From Candidatus Eremiobacter antarcticus (GTDB lineage: Bacteria; Vulcanimicrobiota; Vulcanimicrobiia; Eremiobacterales; Eremiobacteraceae), in contig QHBK01000007.1 of the NCBI GenBank assembly GCA_003244105.1, positions 55,723 through 119,722 of the forward strand: DNA of 64,000 nt, read 5' to 3'. A program made the translations under genes and the position numbers. How positions within the stretch are numbered: the first letter of the stretch is position 1; each line of letters begins with the position of its first letter. Of the stretch, positions 51,296 through 62,179 are shown one piece after another. Below the pieces are notes generated by a model. The model had not been told where the DNA came from and did no database searches. It worked only from the letters and a program-made list of their open reading frames with translations.

Positions 51296-52231
51296 CTAAC
51301 GGTCTTTAAGGGCGGCTGAAGCAGGCGTGGCGCGCAGGCGGCTGCGCATCTCGGGGGTGGGCACCCGGATGGCGCTCGCCAAACCAAGCGCTTTGAGGAT
51401 CTTAATCGTGTGCCAGGAGAGATCGAACTCGTACCACTCCATGCCGTGTTGGGCGGAAAACGGAAACGCATGGTGATTGTTGTGCCAGCCTTCGCCCCAC
51501 GAGAGCAATCCGACCCACCAGCAATTCGTCGACTTATCGCCGCTGCGATAGGTCTGATATCCATAGTGGTGAGCGGCGCTGTTCACAAACCAGGTGATGT
51601 GGTAGACCATGACGAGCCGGACGAACATGCCCCACACGACCCACGACCAACCTCCGAAATGGAAAAGCGCGACTCCCAGCAGTATCTGCAACGGCACGTG
51701 GAAGCGATCGAGGAAACGGTAGTACGGATCTTTGACGAGGTCTGGCGAATAGCGCCGCTCTTCTTCGGGCGAACACCGTCCTTCGTTGGGCCGATACAGC
51801 CACTCGAAATGCGTCCACATCAGACCCTTATGAGCGTTGTGCGGATCGCCATCTTTGTCGGTATGAGCGTGATGCTTGCGATGCGTCGATACCCAGTCGA
51901 TGGGCCCGCCTTCCAGCGCGAGCGTGCCGATGAAGGCGGTGAGATATTCAAACGGTTTGACCAGTTTCAAGCTGCGATGCGTCAGCGTGCGGTGAAAGCA
52001 CAACGAGACCCCGATCGCGCCTGTGAGATACCACAGCAAGAACATGACACCGACGCCGGACCACGAGAAGAACGCCGGCAAAAGCGCCGCCAGCGCCCCA
52101 ACGTGGATGAGAGCCAGCCCGATGCCCGTTGGCCACTTCGTGCGAGCGCGGCTCGTATCGGCGGCGACCGCCTGGAGCGGCGGCGTCCGTTGCTCGGTCG
52201 TCTCGGGGTTTTGGGTCATCACGACGCTCAT
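51296..52231 (-). CDS. Membrane acyl-lipid/acyl-CoA desaturase (delta-9 type)
   Basis: A 311-residue desaturase with three His boxes: HRTLTH (80-85), HRKHH (117-121) and HNNHH (250-254), plus hydrophobic segments between them. It would introduce a cis double bond, typically at delta-9, in acyl chains using O2, altering membrane fluidity. The gene is preceded by a potentially structured leader (52283-52386). No strong ribosome binding site is visible next to the ATG, which may matter if the leader controls translation. Confidence 0.9.
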   Translation of the reverse strand: MSVVMTQNPETTEQRTPPLQAVAADTSRARTKWPTGIGLALIHVGALAALLPAFFSWSGVGVMFLLWYLTGAIGVSLCFHRTLTHRSLKLVKPFEYLTAFIGTLALEGGPIDWVSTHRKHHAHTDKDGDPHNAHKGLMWTHFEWLYRPNEGRCSPEEERRYSPDLVKDPYYRFLDRFHVPLQILLGVALFHFGGWSWVVWGMFVRLVMVYHITWFVNSAAHHYGYQTYRSGDKSTNCWWVGLLSWGEGWHNNHHAFPFSAQHGMEWYEFDLSWHTIKILKALGLASAIRVPTPEMRSRLRATPASAALKDR

Positions 52232-52282
52232 CGATGCAGGCTACTTTCGTTTGGCGCGCGCAGGCATGAGGATGCTTTGCTC

Positions 52283-52386
52283 TCATTAGAGAGCTGCTTG
52301 TGGCGTAAGCTACGTACCCCAAAGCTCCCCTGTGCATGCGCAGGAACACGGGGCTCGGTCGCCGGGCCGTTAGCTGTCTCTAATGA
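52283..52386 (-). ncRNA. Candidate structured leader RNA of the desaturase gene
   Basis: A 10-bp perfect stem (TCATTAGAGA at 52283-52292 with TCTCTAATGA at 52377-52386), extended by GCT/AGC with a 2-nt bulge, closes a 76-nt region. Inside is a GC-rich hairpin (CCCC-T-GTG ... CAC-GGGG, about 52326-52354). On the minus strand it ends 51 nt before the desaturase ATG. The 5' side continues to the upstream TonB receptor gene. No known riboswitch class is recognised. Confidence 0.4.
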
Positions 52387-52478
52387 TGATATCGGCCGGC
52401 GGGCTTGGACCCGCTCCAGGCTGGCCCGTTATACGGTCTGCGGGCCGGCGCCTTGGGGACGGATGGGCTTGGTTGCCG

Positions 52479-54704
52479 CTATTGGACGGAGCCGCAGCCT
52501 GACGTTGGCGCTGCGCCGCCGGCAGAGCCGAAGCGCGTTTGCCAGGCCAGCGTATATGTGACGGGTGGCCCGACCCTGTCAACGCTTGTCAAGTAGCTTC
52601 GATCGGTGATGTTTTGGCCGGACAATGACAGTTGCGTGTTGCGGCTCAGCGGCGCGGCGACCCGGAACCCAGCGAGCAACGCGGGGTTCAGCGGCTGTGT
52701 GTTCCGATCGTCAGCGAACGCTTCGCCCACGAACGCAAGGCTGGCGCCGAGGCCTACATGCCCCACGGCCCCGTCAACGTCCATGACGGCGGCGCGGTCC
52801 GGCACGAACTGAAGGCGCTTTCCGACGATCGCGCTGGGCCCGGCTATCACGCGCGCGTACTGGGTTGTGCCGGAAAGATGTGCGGCCATGCACTTCCCCA
52901 ACGGTGCGCTGAAGACCAGCGTGGCGCCATCGGTTTGCGTGCGGGCCACGTTGGCTCGCATCTGCAGGTTCGGCGACTTGGTCACGAACGCGATCGCGTC
53001 GTTCACCTTGGTAGAGAAGACGTTGAGCGACGCGCGCACCTGACCAGGTATGACGTCGATGCCGGCGCTTTTGGTCGAGCTGCGCTCCGGGATCAGATCC
53101 GAGTTGGGCGCGAAAGCCGTCTGCCCGATCTGAAAGCCGCGTATGAGCTCGTTGAGATAGGGCGGCCGGAATCCCGCGCCGTCGGAGATGCGGATGGCGG
53201 TGGTCGGACTGAGGTCGTAACGCAACGCGATGCGAGGTGAAATCGCGGCGTCATCACGGGCCGGCGGCCGTTTGATCAATCGCGTGCCGGGCGCGCTGCC
53301 GGCAGTGTTGGTCAAGCCGCCGAAAAACGAGACGCTATCGCCGCGCGCTCCGAACAGCGCCTCGAACTTCGATCGCCGCAGCGTCTCTTGCATGGCGAAT
53401 CCACCGACCCACTGAGAACCGCTGCCGATCGTCTGCAGTTTGCCGGACGGGAAATACTGGTTGCTCGTGCCGGACACGCTGCGTCCGTCGAGACGAGCCT
53501 CGAAGTCATCGGTGCCGCTTTGCACGAGCCAAGAAGCGCTGACGCCGCCCTCGGCCGTGGGCACGTGCTGCGTGTAGCGCATGACGCCCGGAGCGGTGGG
53601 AAACTTGTCCGCGACGTTGACGACGAAGCTTGTGCGCGCGTATCCCGTCAGACTGAAGAGCGATTGCTGTTTGGTGCGCGTGAACCGACCGTCAAACTGG
53701 GTGAGCGCGCGGGCCTGGTTGTAGTTGGGCCGACCTTCCGCCTGGCTGTCGTCCGCGTTCAGAACGCCGACCTCGGCCGACGATCCGTTGCCGCCGAAGC
53801 GCAGCCGCACTTGCGTGGCGTTGCTGCGGGAATCTGCCGCGTAGTCGATCGGGCTGCGAAAGTCCTCAGGAAAATCGCTATACGTCGCGCGCCAACGGTT
53901 GGTGTACAGCGACATGGTCGCGTTGTTGCCCAACGGGGCGCGGAAGCGCAGGTCTGCTACGTTCGTGCCATGCCCGCCGGCCGCATACGAGATCAAGCCG
54001 TCTGCCGGTATGCTCGCGTCGGTTCGCGGACCATAGGTCGACAGGTCCAGCACGCCACCGACCGCGCCTGCGCCGTACAGCGCAGAACCTGCTCCGAGGA
54101 GGAGCTCGGCGCGTTCGACGGCTTGCGAAGGGTACGCCGCCCAATCGATCTGTCCGCCAAAGCCGTCTTGCGCGGGCACGCCGTCCACCAGCACAAGCCC
54201 GCGATCGTTGCCGGCGCCGCTGAAGGAGGCGCGCAGCTGTCCGTAATTGGTGAACTCAGCGTTGCTGCGGGTGCGGTCGAAGCCTGGCAGCTGGCGCAGC
54301 AGCTCGTCCGTCGTAGTGGCGGGAGATGACATCACGCGAGTGCGGTCGAGGTACGACGCCGCGACCGGGAGCTCGTGCAGATCGTGGGGTGAACCCGTGG
54401 CCACGCGCACCACGCCGACGACCTTCTGCTTCTGCTCGAGCACGACGTGCGCGGACGGGGAGGTCATGGTCACCTTCAGCGGCTGGAAGCCGGTTGCTGA
54501 AATCTCAGCCCTCAACGGCACGAAGCCGGCGCGCGCGGTGGCCACGCCGGCCGGATCGGTACGTTCTACATCCAGCGCCCCGGCCGCATCGACGAAAACG
54601 ACACGCGCTTCCGCGACCGGGATGCCTGAGCCATCGGTCACGGTCACGGTCGGGCTGGGCGGCGCGCCCGTCGCAAGCAAAGCGGCTAGAATCAATGCAA
54701 ACAT
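52479..54704 (-). CDS. TonB-dependent receptor
   Basis: A 741-residue outer-membrane receptor. The signal peptide (MFALILAALLATGA) is short. A carboxypeptidase-regulatory-like domain covers residues ~18-80, the plug ~105-225 (ELLRQLPGFDRTRSN, LVLVDGVPAQDGFGGQ), and the rest is the barrel (final strand SAGGAAPTSGCGSVQ is weak). It follows the FNT channel gene with 18 bp between. Ligand unknown. The nearness of FNT and a receptor suggests a shared substrate or operon for uptake. Confidence 0.85.
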   Translation of the reverse strand: MFALILAALLATGAPPSPTVTVTDGSGIPVAEARVVFVDAAGALDVERTDPAGVATARAGFVPLRAEISATGFQPLKVTMTSPSAHVVLEQKQKVVGVVRVATGSPHDLHELPVAASYLDRTRVMSSPATTTDELLRQLPGFDRTRSNAEFTNYGQLRASFSGAGNDRGLVLVDGVPAQDGFGGQIDWAAYPSQAVERAELLLGAGSALYGAGAVGGVLDLSTYGPRTDASIPADGLISYAAGGHGTNVADLRFRAPLGNNATMSLYTNRWRATYSDFPEDFRSPIDYAADSRSNATQVRLRFGGNGSSAEVGVLNADDSQAEGRPNYNQARALTQFDGRFTRTKQQSLFSLTGYARTSFVVNVADKFPTAPGVMRYTQHVPTAEGGVSASWLVQSGTDDFEARLDGRSVSGTSNQYFPSGKLQTIGSGSQWVGGFAMQETLRRSKFEALFGARGDSVSFFGGLTNTAGSAPGTRLIKRPPARDDAAISPRIALRYDLSPTTAIRISDGAGFRPPYLNELIRGFQIGQTAFAPNSDLIPERSSTKSAGIDVIPGQVRASLNVFSTKVNDAIAFVTKSPNLQMRANVARTQTDGATLVFSAPLGKCMAAHLSGTTQYARVIAGPSAIVGKRLQFVPDRAAVMDVDGAVGHVGLGASLAFVGEAFADDRNTQPLNPALLAGFRVAAPLSRNTQLSLSGQNITDRSYLTSVDRVGPPVTYTLAWQTRFGSAGGAAPTSGCGSVQ

Positions 54705-54722
54705 GAGGTCAGTTTGCTCCTT

Positions 54723-55589
54723 TCAGCTCGCCCCTTCCTCTGGAATGACTTGAGCGCGGGCTAGCGCCGCTACTAACGCGACGCCACCTACCACGTTGCC
54801 GAGGAGAACGGGCGCGAAGAAATCGCTGAAATATTTCAGCCACGTCAGATCTCCGGCGCTGATGAGATAAAAGGCCTCCACTGACCCTACGATGACATGG
54901 GCGAGGCCCGCGATGCCGACGAGGTAGGTGAGGACGACGATGACCGCCGCTTGCGCCGACTCGGCCGCGGGCAGCAGCCACACCATGAGCGCAATCAGCC
55001 AGCCCGCGAACACGCCCTTCCAGAAGATGACCCAAAATGTTCCCGCCATCGATTCGGTGCTCACCTGAGCGAACACGGCCTTTTGGCGTTCGTCGAATAT
55101 GCCGCTATGGCTGAGAGCGAAGGCGAACAACGAAGCGCCAGCAAGGTTAGTCGCCAGCACGACCGCCCATAGACGCGCGACACGAAACAACGTAGCGCTA
55201 TCTTTGTTGTACAGTAGCGGTAAAATCGGCGTCAGCGTGTTCTCCGTGAACAACTGCTGGCGTCCCATCACGACGATGAGAAAGCCGACAGTGTACCCGA
55301 GATTTGCGATGAGCGGTCGCCAGGGCTCGTCCGGCAGGTGCGCGCGGAGCACGCCGACCGCCATGAGCGAGAAACCCATGGAAAGGCCTGCGGCCAAACC
55401 CGACCAAGCCAGCGATGCAACTGGCCGCTTGAGTTCGCCCTCGCCTTCGGCGCGGATGGTCTCGTGGACCACGGCTGTGCGCGGCCGCGCCCGCTCTTCG
55501 ACCTGGTCGCGTTCTCGATCGGTAAGAGGGATCTCGCTCGGAACTTCGTCCAGCGGCTTACCTTTTCGCGGGATTTTCGCATCCGCCAT
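54723..55589 (-). CDS. FNT-family (formate/nitrite transporter-like) channel
   Basis: A 288-residue integral membrane protein with six hydrophobic segments and an acidic N-terminal tail. The sequence GLAHVIVGSVEAFYLIS holds the conserved pore His, and SMGFSLMAVGVLRAHLP and NVVGGVALVAALA fit YfdC-type FNT proteins. The family conducts formate, nitrite, hydrosulfide or similar small anions. The long soluble tail (about 55 residues) is characteristic of YfdC. Start ATG is preceded by GGAAG. Confidence 0.8.
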   Translation of the reverse strand: MADAKIPRKGKPLDEVPSEIPLTDRERDQVEERARPRTAVVHETIRAEGEGELKRPVASLAWSGLAAGLSMGFSLMAVGVLRAHLPDEPWRPLIANLGYTVGFLIVVMGRQQLFTENTLTPILPLLYNKDSATLFRVARLWAVVLATNLAGASLFAFALSHSGIFDERQKAVFAQVSTESMAGTFWVIFWKGVFAGWLIALMVWLLPAAESAQAAVIVVLTYLVGIAGLAHVIVGSVEAFYLISAGDLTWLKYFSDFFAPVLLGNVVGGVALVAALARAQVIPEEGAS

Positions 55590-55649
55590 GCTGCGGGCTT
55601 CCGACGTTCCACAACGGAACCTGCCGCGGCTTCGTTCAATAATCGGCGC

Positions 55650-56984
55650 GTGTCTATCAAAACAGCCTTAGCACTGCTTTTCGCGACCGTCTGGATGCTG
55701 GTGGCATCCGGCCGCACGTTGGCGGCCTGCGATTACTCCTTCGTCCTTCGTCAGCCGATCTTCCGGCTGGTGGCTCCGGAAGAGAGCAGCATCAACGCTT
55801 CGCTGTCGACGCTGCTGGCCGTTGCAAGCGACGACGGCGACTTCAGCAGCATCAAGCAGATCCAGCTCGTTCCCGACGTCGGATCGACGATCGTGCTTGC
55901 GCCAAGCCTGAAGCCGCTCCCCAAAGATCAGGGACTCCATGGAAGCGCCCAAAGCGGTTCCTCGACCGTGGCCACGATGGCGTTGCCCGAGCTGAACCCC
56001 TCGACGACATATCAGGTCGTGTTGGTGGTGCGAACGCTGCGCGCGCCGACCACGTGTCCTCGCTCCTTGACGGAGCGCATCGCTCGTTTCACCACCGAAT
56101 CAGCAACGTCGCTGGATGCGCTGGCGCTGCAGCGCGCCAAGGCGGCGGTTTCGACGCCCGGCAAGCTCAACGGACCGCAGATCTTCCAAAACGCGCTTCA
56201 GGAACTGCACTCGCTGTCATACCCGCCCTATGTGTCGTTCCTCGTGACCACTCACGCTTCGGTGGACGGAAAACCCTTCGTGGAATCGTTCCGTTCGCTC
56301 GTGCGCATAGGGGATGATCTCGTGGTGACCCACCCGATCCCCGTCTCCTCGACGAACAAGCCTGAGTCGCCATTCGGCTTCAACATCAATATCCCGATTT
56401 TGAGCCAGCTCTTCAAACATCGCAACCCGGACCGCCATGACGAGCCCTTCGGCGTTCCTGAGATCTCGCCGGTGTACACGTTTGGATTGCGCCCCCGTGC
56501 GCCGCTGCCTCAGCCGGGGGCGCGCGCACCGGTCAAAGACGCGGATGTGCCGACGCTCGCGCGCATACGCACGGTGGCGCGGAACTACGATGCGACGCTC
56601 ATCGGCGTGGAACGCGATCGCAACCGAACGGTCTATCATCTGAAGCTTCAGCCGCTGGGTGATCCAGCCCAGTATCGCATACGGGAAGCCTGGGTCGATA
56701 CGAATACCTTCATCATCTGGCGGCTGAAAACGGCCGGCATCTTTCCAAGCGGACCCGCCTCGACGATTCCTTGGGATACCGAGTATACCGCGGTCGACGG
56801 TCACTGGTTCATCGCGCGCGAGTCGACCGCTTCATCGGTGCACACGGGCGGTGGATTTCTCGCGGATACAGCGGCGGCGCGCTACGACGGCATCAGCTAC
56901 GCATTTTCCGACTTCACGTATCCGAGAGATCTTTTCGACTTTGACTTCTTCAGCGAAGTGAAGACCGACGCAGTTCAGTACTGA
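55650..56984 (+). CDS. Exported protein of unknown function (444 aa)
   Basis: A GTG start at 55650 opens a signal peptide (IKTALALLFATVWMLVASGR, cleavage near LAA-C). The mature protein begins DYSFVLRQPIFRLVAP, followed by strand-rich parts (STIVLAPSLKPLP, TYQVVLVVRTLRAP) and a C-terminal domain containing WVDTNTFIIWRLKTAG. No family recognised. It is divergent from the FNT gene (60-bp gap) and converges with cbbX. Confidence 0.65.
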   Translation: MSIKTALALLFATVWMLVASGRTLAACDYSFVLRQPIFRLVAPEESSINASLSTLLAVASDDGDFSSIKQIQLVPDVGSTIVLAPSLKPLPKDQGLHGSAQSGSSTVATMALPELNPSTTYQVVLVVRTLRAPTTCPRSLTERIARFTTESATSLDALALQRAKAAVSTPGKLNGPQIFQNALQELHSLSYPPYVSFLVTTHASVDGKPFVESFRSLVRIGDDLVVTHPIPVSSTNKPESPFGFNINIPILSQLFKHRNPDRHDEPFGVPEISPVYTFGLRPRAPLPQPGARAPVKDADVPTLARIRTVARNYDATLIGVERDRNRTVYHLKLQPLGDPAQYRIREAWVDTNTFIIWRLKTAGIFPSGPASTIPWDTEYTAVDGHWFIARESTASSVHTGGGFLADTAAARYDGISYAFSDFTYPRDLFDFDFFSEVKTDAVQY

Positions 56985-57007
56985 CAGGCGCTCTCCAGCA
57001 GCCTGTC
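56983..57007. terminator. Weak stem between convergent genes (possible terminator of the cbb operon)
   Basis: The perfect arms GACAGGC and GCCTGTC pair around an 11-nt loop in the 24-bp gap before cbbX ends. No U-tract follows, so this is tentative. Confidence 0.3.
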
Positions 57008-57008
57008 G

Positions 57009-57887
57009 CTAGGAGCCGCTCTGGCCGTTGAAGATGCGGCTCTTGAGAATATCTTCCGCTTCGATCGTCATCAGCTGGGCGCGGCTCGGGCGCTCGCCGG
57101 TCGCGCATAAGCGGCTGGCTTGGCGCAAGCGCATGCGGTCGATGGCATTGCGAACGCTGCGCGCGTTGGCGAACTGCGGCTGGCGCATGCGGCGCTCGAG
57201 ATAGTCGGCGAACGCGAGCCGCGCTGCTGGAGAGAAGTCGTACATGAGCCGGCCGAGCATGAGGTCGGCGATCGCGATCAGCTGCTCTGCGCTGTAATCC
57301 GGGAAATCGATGTGGTGTGCGATGCGCGACTTCATGCCGGGATTGCTGCGGAAAAACTGTTCCATCTTGTCTTTGTAGCCCGCCAGGATGACGACGAGGT
57401 CGTCGCGCTGGTTCTCCATCGCCTGCAGCAAGATCTCAATGGCTTCTTGGCCGTAGTCGCGCTCGTTCTCGGGCCGGTACAGATAGTACGCCTCGTCGAT
57501 GAACAAGACGCCCCCGACAGCGCGTTTGAGGATCTCCTTGGTCTTGGGGGCGGTGTGGCCGATGTACTGACCGACGAGATCGTCTCGCGTCACTGTGACA
57601 AGATGCCCCTTGCGGCTGTACCCCAGGCGGCGCAGTATCTCGGCCATGCGCAGCGCGACCGTCGTCTTGCCGGTGCCGGGATTGCCGGCGAAGGACATGT
57701 GCAGCGTGGGGTTTTCGGCGGTGAGATCTTCGGCTTTGCGCAGTTTGTCGATGATGAGCAGCGAGGCGATGTCCCTGATGCGCGTCTTGACCGGCTCCAG
57801 ACCGATCAGCTCGGTGTCGAGGCGCTCTAAGACCTCCTGAACGCCGGCATCCACCGGCTCCGATGCGGGCGCAGGTGAAAGGCTCAC
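57009..57887 (-). CDS. cbbX: Red-type RuBisCO activase CbbX
   Basis: A 292-residue AAA+ ATPase. Walker A is GNPGTGKT (68-75), Walker B is VLFIDE (127-132), the pore loop region is QYIGHT, and the C-terminus has the small helical domain. CbbX remodels inhibited red-type RuBisCO to release sugar phosphates. Its GTG overlaps the stop of rbcS (GTGA), with AAGGAACA as ribosome binding site inside the rbcS end. Its presence is the best marker that the RuBisCO here is red-type. Confidence 0.92.
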   Translation of the reverse strand: MSLSPAPASEPVDAGVQEVLERLDTELIGLEPVKTRIRDIASLLIIDKLRKAEDLTAENPTLHMSFAGNPGTGKTTVALRMAEILRRLGYSRKGHLVTVTRDDLVGQYIGHTAPKTKEILKRAVGGVLFIDEAYYLYRPENERDYGQEAIEILLQAMENQRDDLVVILAGYKDKMEQFFRSNPGMKSRIAHHIDFPDYSAEQLIAIADLMLGRLMYDFSPAARLAFADYLERRMRQPQFANARSVRNAIDRMRLRQASRLCATGERPSRAQLMTIEAEDILKSRIFNGQSGS

Positions 57888-58333
57888 TGTTCCTTGCTGC
57901 CGTTCACCGGGAAGTCTTCGTAGCGGTGGCCGGTCGGTTTGTCGGCGGCGTAGGCGTGCAGCGTGTACCTGATGCGCCGGTCTGAAGACTCCTGACGCTC
58001 CACCCGGAAGCCGGGTTCGTGCGCGGGCCGGTTCACGATGAAGCTGAGCGCTGTGGTCTGACGGCCTTTGCTGCGGTCGTAGGCGTTCAGTTTGACGTAT
58101 TGTTGCGGGTGCGCCCTGCGGCAGCGGTTGACTTCCGCCAGCACGGCCGTCACGTCCGTGACGTCAAACATGGGAAGCGCCCACATCTCCCAGTAGACGT
58201 TGCGGGGATGCGGGTCGTCCGTGTGCTCGATCGAGATCGACCACTCGTGGTCGAGGGCGTAGCGCACTTGCGCCGCGATCTCTTCGTCGCTGAGCGCGGG
58301 CAGATAGGAGAACGTGCCTTGCGTGAGGTGCAT
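57884..58333 (-). CDS. cbbS: RuBisCO small subunit
   Basis: A 149-residue small subunit starting [20 protein letters not shown], typical of red-type (C/D) chains, with the [19 protein letters not shown] and [20 protein letters not shown] regions. The C-terminal extension of about 25 residues ([19 protein letters not shown]) is also a red-type mark. AAGGATAG precedes the ATG, 11 bp after the large subunit. Confidence 0.9.
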   Translation of the reverse strand: MHLTQGTFSYLPALSDEEIAAQVRYALDHEWSISIEHTDDPHPRNVYWEMWALPMFDVTDVTAVLAEVNRCRRAHPQQYVKLNAYDRSKGRQTTALSFIVNRPAHEPGFRVERQESSDRRIRYTLHAYAADKPTGHRYEDFPVNGSKEQ

Positions 58334-58344
58334 CAGATCTATCC

Positions 58345-59853
<1,509 letters not shown>

Positions 59854-62034
59854 TTAGGTGGCGGCCGCGACGTTGGTGGACGTCGCCCGCAGGATGATGG
59901 ATTTTTGCGCGCTCAAGATGCGATGGGCGAGAATCAGCTGCGTTAGCGCGAGCGGATCGCTGTGGCGGCGGCTGCGGGCCGCTTCGTAGTTGCCAAGCAT
60001 GGCCGGGCCCACGTAGTGCAGCGTGCCGTGCCGTCCGTCGATGTGCGCCCAGATGTTGTCCTCGACCATGGTCGCCTCGGCCGGTTCGATGTTGCCGTCG
60101 ATTTCGATCACGTCGGAGCGCTGCCCATCTGCGTCGTCGACGTCGAGCGAAAGGCGCACGGCGCGCGCGCGCAGCAGCTGTCTGTCGAAATTGAGTCTCG
60201 TGAGCGTGTGCCGCTGGATGATGCGCACGTTGAGATGGCCCATGTCTTGCGAATCGGGCTGCGCGCGGTAGAACTGCACGACCAAGTCGGCGTGGCGTCG
60301 CTGCGGTTTTATGTAGAGCTCGGCATCGGGCCGGCGCGCCTCGAGTTCGGCGACCACTTGCTCGCGCGTGTAGCCGCGCTTGGCGACGTCGCGCTGCACT
60401 TTCCACCTCTCGCGCAGCCCGGCTTCGGGATCCAGCCACACCTTGAGATCGAAGGCATGGCGGATGCCGGGCACGAGAAACGGGTGCAGCCCCTGCATGA
60501 TCACGACCTCGCGCGGCTGCAATCGTTCCGGTCCCTCAAGCGTGCCGTTGTGATGGTTGTAGATCGGCTTATCGATCGGGTTGCCGCGTTTCAGCGACCA
60601 GATCTGCTCCTCCATGAGCGCGAAGTTGTTGGCTCTCGGATTGAGCGCGGTCAGGCCGACCAAGCCGCGCTGGCGGCGGTCCAGCGAATGATAGTCATCG
60701 AGGCAGACGCCCGCGATGCGGCCGTCGCCGAACAGGGCGAAGAAGGCGCTCGTGAGCGTGCTCTTGCCGGTTCCGCTGTCGCCGCCGATGCCGACGAAGA
60801 TGGGCACCGCTGCTGATCCATCCGTCAGGACTCCGTTCGACACCGCTGCGGCCGCCCGTCGACTCGCGGCCGGCGTAGGCTCGGTTGATTTGGCAACCTT
60901 CGATGCGCTCAACTTGCGCGCGAGTTCCGACAGCAGCTGAGCGAACGAATCGGCGAAGAGCTTGACGCCGTCGGACTCGAGTTGCGCGGCGACGCCTTCC
61001 ATGTCGATGCCGGCGCCGGCGAGCGCGGCCAGCTGCGCTTTGGTCTCGTCAGGATTGCGCACGAGCGGCTCGCCGCGCACCCGGCCGTGGTCGATGAAAG
61101 CCTTCACCGTTTCGAGCGGCATGGTGTTGACCGTGTGGCGGCCGATGAGTTCTTCCACGTAGCGAACGTCGCCGTAGTTCGGATTTTTCGTGCTCGTCGA
61201 CGCCCACAGCAAGCGCTGCGGTCGCGCTCCCAGCGCCGACAAGCTCAGCATCGTCTCGCCTTCGATGAACTTCCGCCAGACGATGTAGGCTGCGCGCGCG
61301 TTCGCGATTGCGGCTGTGCCCAACAAGCGCGTCAGTGACTCGCGCTGCGTGGCCTCGTTCGGGCCGGTCAGCTTGGCCTGCAGCTGCTGGTCGACGAGCG
61401 TGTCGACGCGGCTGACGAAAAAGCTTGCCACCGATGCGATCTTCCTGAGCTCGAGCCCGTTCTTGTGCGCGGCGGTCAGGCCACGGGCATGCGCTTCCAG
61501 TAACTCCCGGTATCGCTGCAGCCCGAAGACGAGGGTGGCGTTGACGCTGATCCCCTGGCCGAGCAGCGCGGTTATAGCGCTCAACCCCTCTTGGGTCGCG
61601 GGTATCTTGATCATGAGATTCTGGCGGCTCACGGCTGCGTGCAGGCGGCGCGCTTCTACGACAGATGCGTCGGCATCGTAGGCGAGATCCGGCGATACCT
61701 CGAGGCTGACGTAGCCATCGACGCCCTCGCTTGACTCGAACACCGGACGCAGCGCGTCTGCCACCGCCTGCACGTCGCTTGTGGCGACCTCTTCGTAGAT
61801 CTCTTTCACGTTGTGGCCGCGGCGCGCCGAATGCCTGATCTGCAGGTCGTACCGGCTGCCTTGCGCCAGCGCTTTTTGGAAGATGGTCGGGTTGGACGTG
61901 AGCCCGGTGATGCCGTCCACTTCGATCAGCCGCTTGAGCTCGCCGGAATCAATCATGTCACGGCTCAGCTGGTCGCACCAGGGGCTTTGACCGAGCTCGC
62001 GCAGCAAGGACAGGGCGTTTGCGGGCATCAGCAT
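59854..62034 (-). CDS. Transaldolase-phosphoribulokinase fusion protein
   Basis: A 726-residue protein. Residues 1-375 are a complete transaldolase: GITGLTSNPTIFQKAL, the Schiff-base Lys143 in LMIKIPATQEG, and NATLVFGLQRY. After a disordered Ala/Ser linker (about 377-407) comes a full phosphoribulokinase domain: P-loop GDSGTGKST (418-426), catalytic DDYHS (446-450), then YNHHNGTLEGPE and QGLHPFLVPGIR, ending in a regulatory tail to residue 726. It would make RuBP from ribulose-5-phosphate and also exchange a dihydroxyacetone unit between fructose-6- and sedoheptulose-7-phosphate. AGGAGA precedes the ATG at 62034. Confidence 0.9.
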   Translation of the reverse strand: MLMPANALSLLRELGQSPWCDQLSRDMIDSGELKRLIEVDGITGLTSNPTIFQKALAQGSRYDLQIRHSARRGHNVKEIYEEVATSDVQAVADALRPVFESSEGVDGYVSLEVSPDLAYDADASVVEARRLHAAVSRQNLMIKIPATQEGLSAITALLGQGISVNATLVFGLQRYRELLEAHARGLTAAHKNGLELRKIASVASFFVSRVDTLVDQQLQAKLTGPNEATQRESLTRLLGTAAIANARAAYIVWRKFIEGETMLSLSALGARPQRLLWASTSTKNPNYGDVRYVEELIGRHTVNTMPLETVKAFIDHGRVRGEPLVRNPDETKAQLAALAGAGIDMEGVAAQLESDGVKLFADSFAQLLSELARKLSASKVAKSTEPTPAASRRAAAAVSNGVLTDGSAAVPIFVGIGGDSGTGKSTLTSAFFALFGDGRIAGVCLDDYHSLDRRQRGLVGLTALNPRANNFALMEEQIWSLKRGNPIDKPIYNHHNGTLEGPERLQPREVVIMQGLHPFLVPGIRHAFDLKVWLDPEAGLRERWKVQRDVAKRGYTREQVVAELEARRPDAELYIKPQRRHADLVVQFYRAQPDSQDMGHLNVRIIQRHTLTRLNFDRQLLRARAVRLSLDVDDADGQRSDVIEIDGNIEPAEATMVEDNIWAHIDGRHGTLHYVGPAMLGNYEAARSRRHSDPLALTQLILAHRILSAQKSIILRATSTNVAAAT

Positions 62035-62097
62035 TGGAGACGTCTCCTGAGGACGATGGGCAGGAGTGCCGGCAGGGGAAAGGGTTGCTCGACCTCC

Positions 62098-62126
62098 AGC
62101 ATAAAGCGCGCTAATCATGACGTCAA
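62098..62126 (-). promoter_or_regulatory. Promoter of the cbb operon
   Basis: On the minus strand TTGACG (62121-62126) and TATGCT (62098-62103) are separated by exactly 17 nt. A transcription start near 62091 would give a leader of about 57 nt before the tal-prk ATG. The adjacent upstream half-sites suit activation by CbbR. Confidence 0.65.
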
Positions 62127-62137
62127 ATGCAAGTATA

Positions 62138-62164
62138 TTATGATTGCCATAAACTTTCCTTATG
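62138..62164. promoter_or_regulatory. Candidate CbbR operator: three half-sites
   Basis: TTATG (62138-62142), CATAA (62148-62152) and TTATG (62160-62164) form two overlapping inverted repeats with spacers of 5 and 7 nt. They lie between the cbb promoter and the cbbR start. The TNA-rich half-sites fit LysR-type activator binding. Confidence 0.65.
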
Positions 62165-62179
62165 GCAGCGGAGGTCTGG

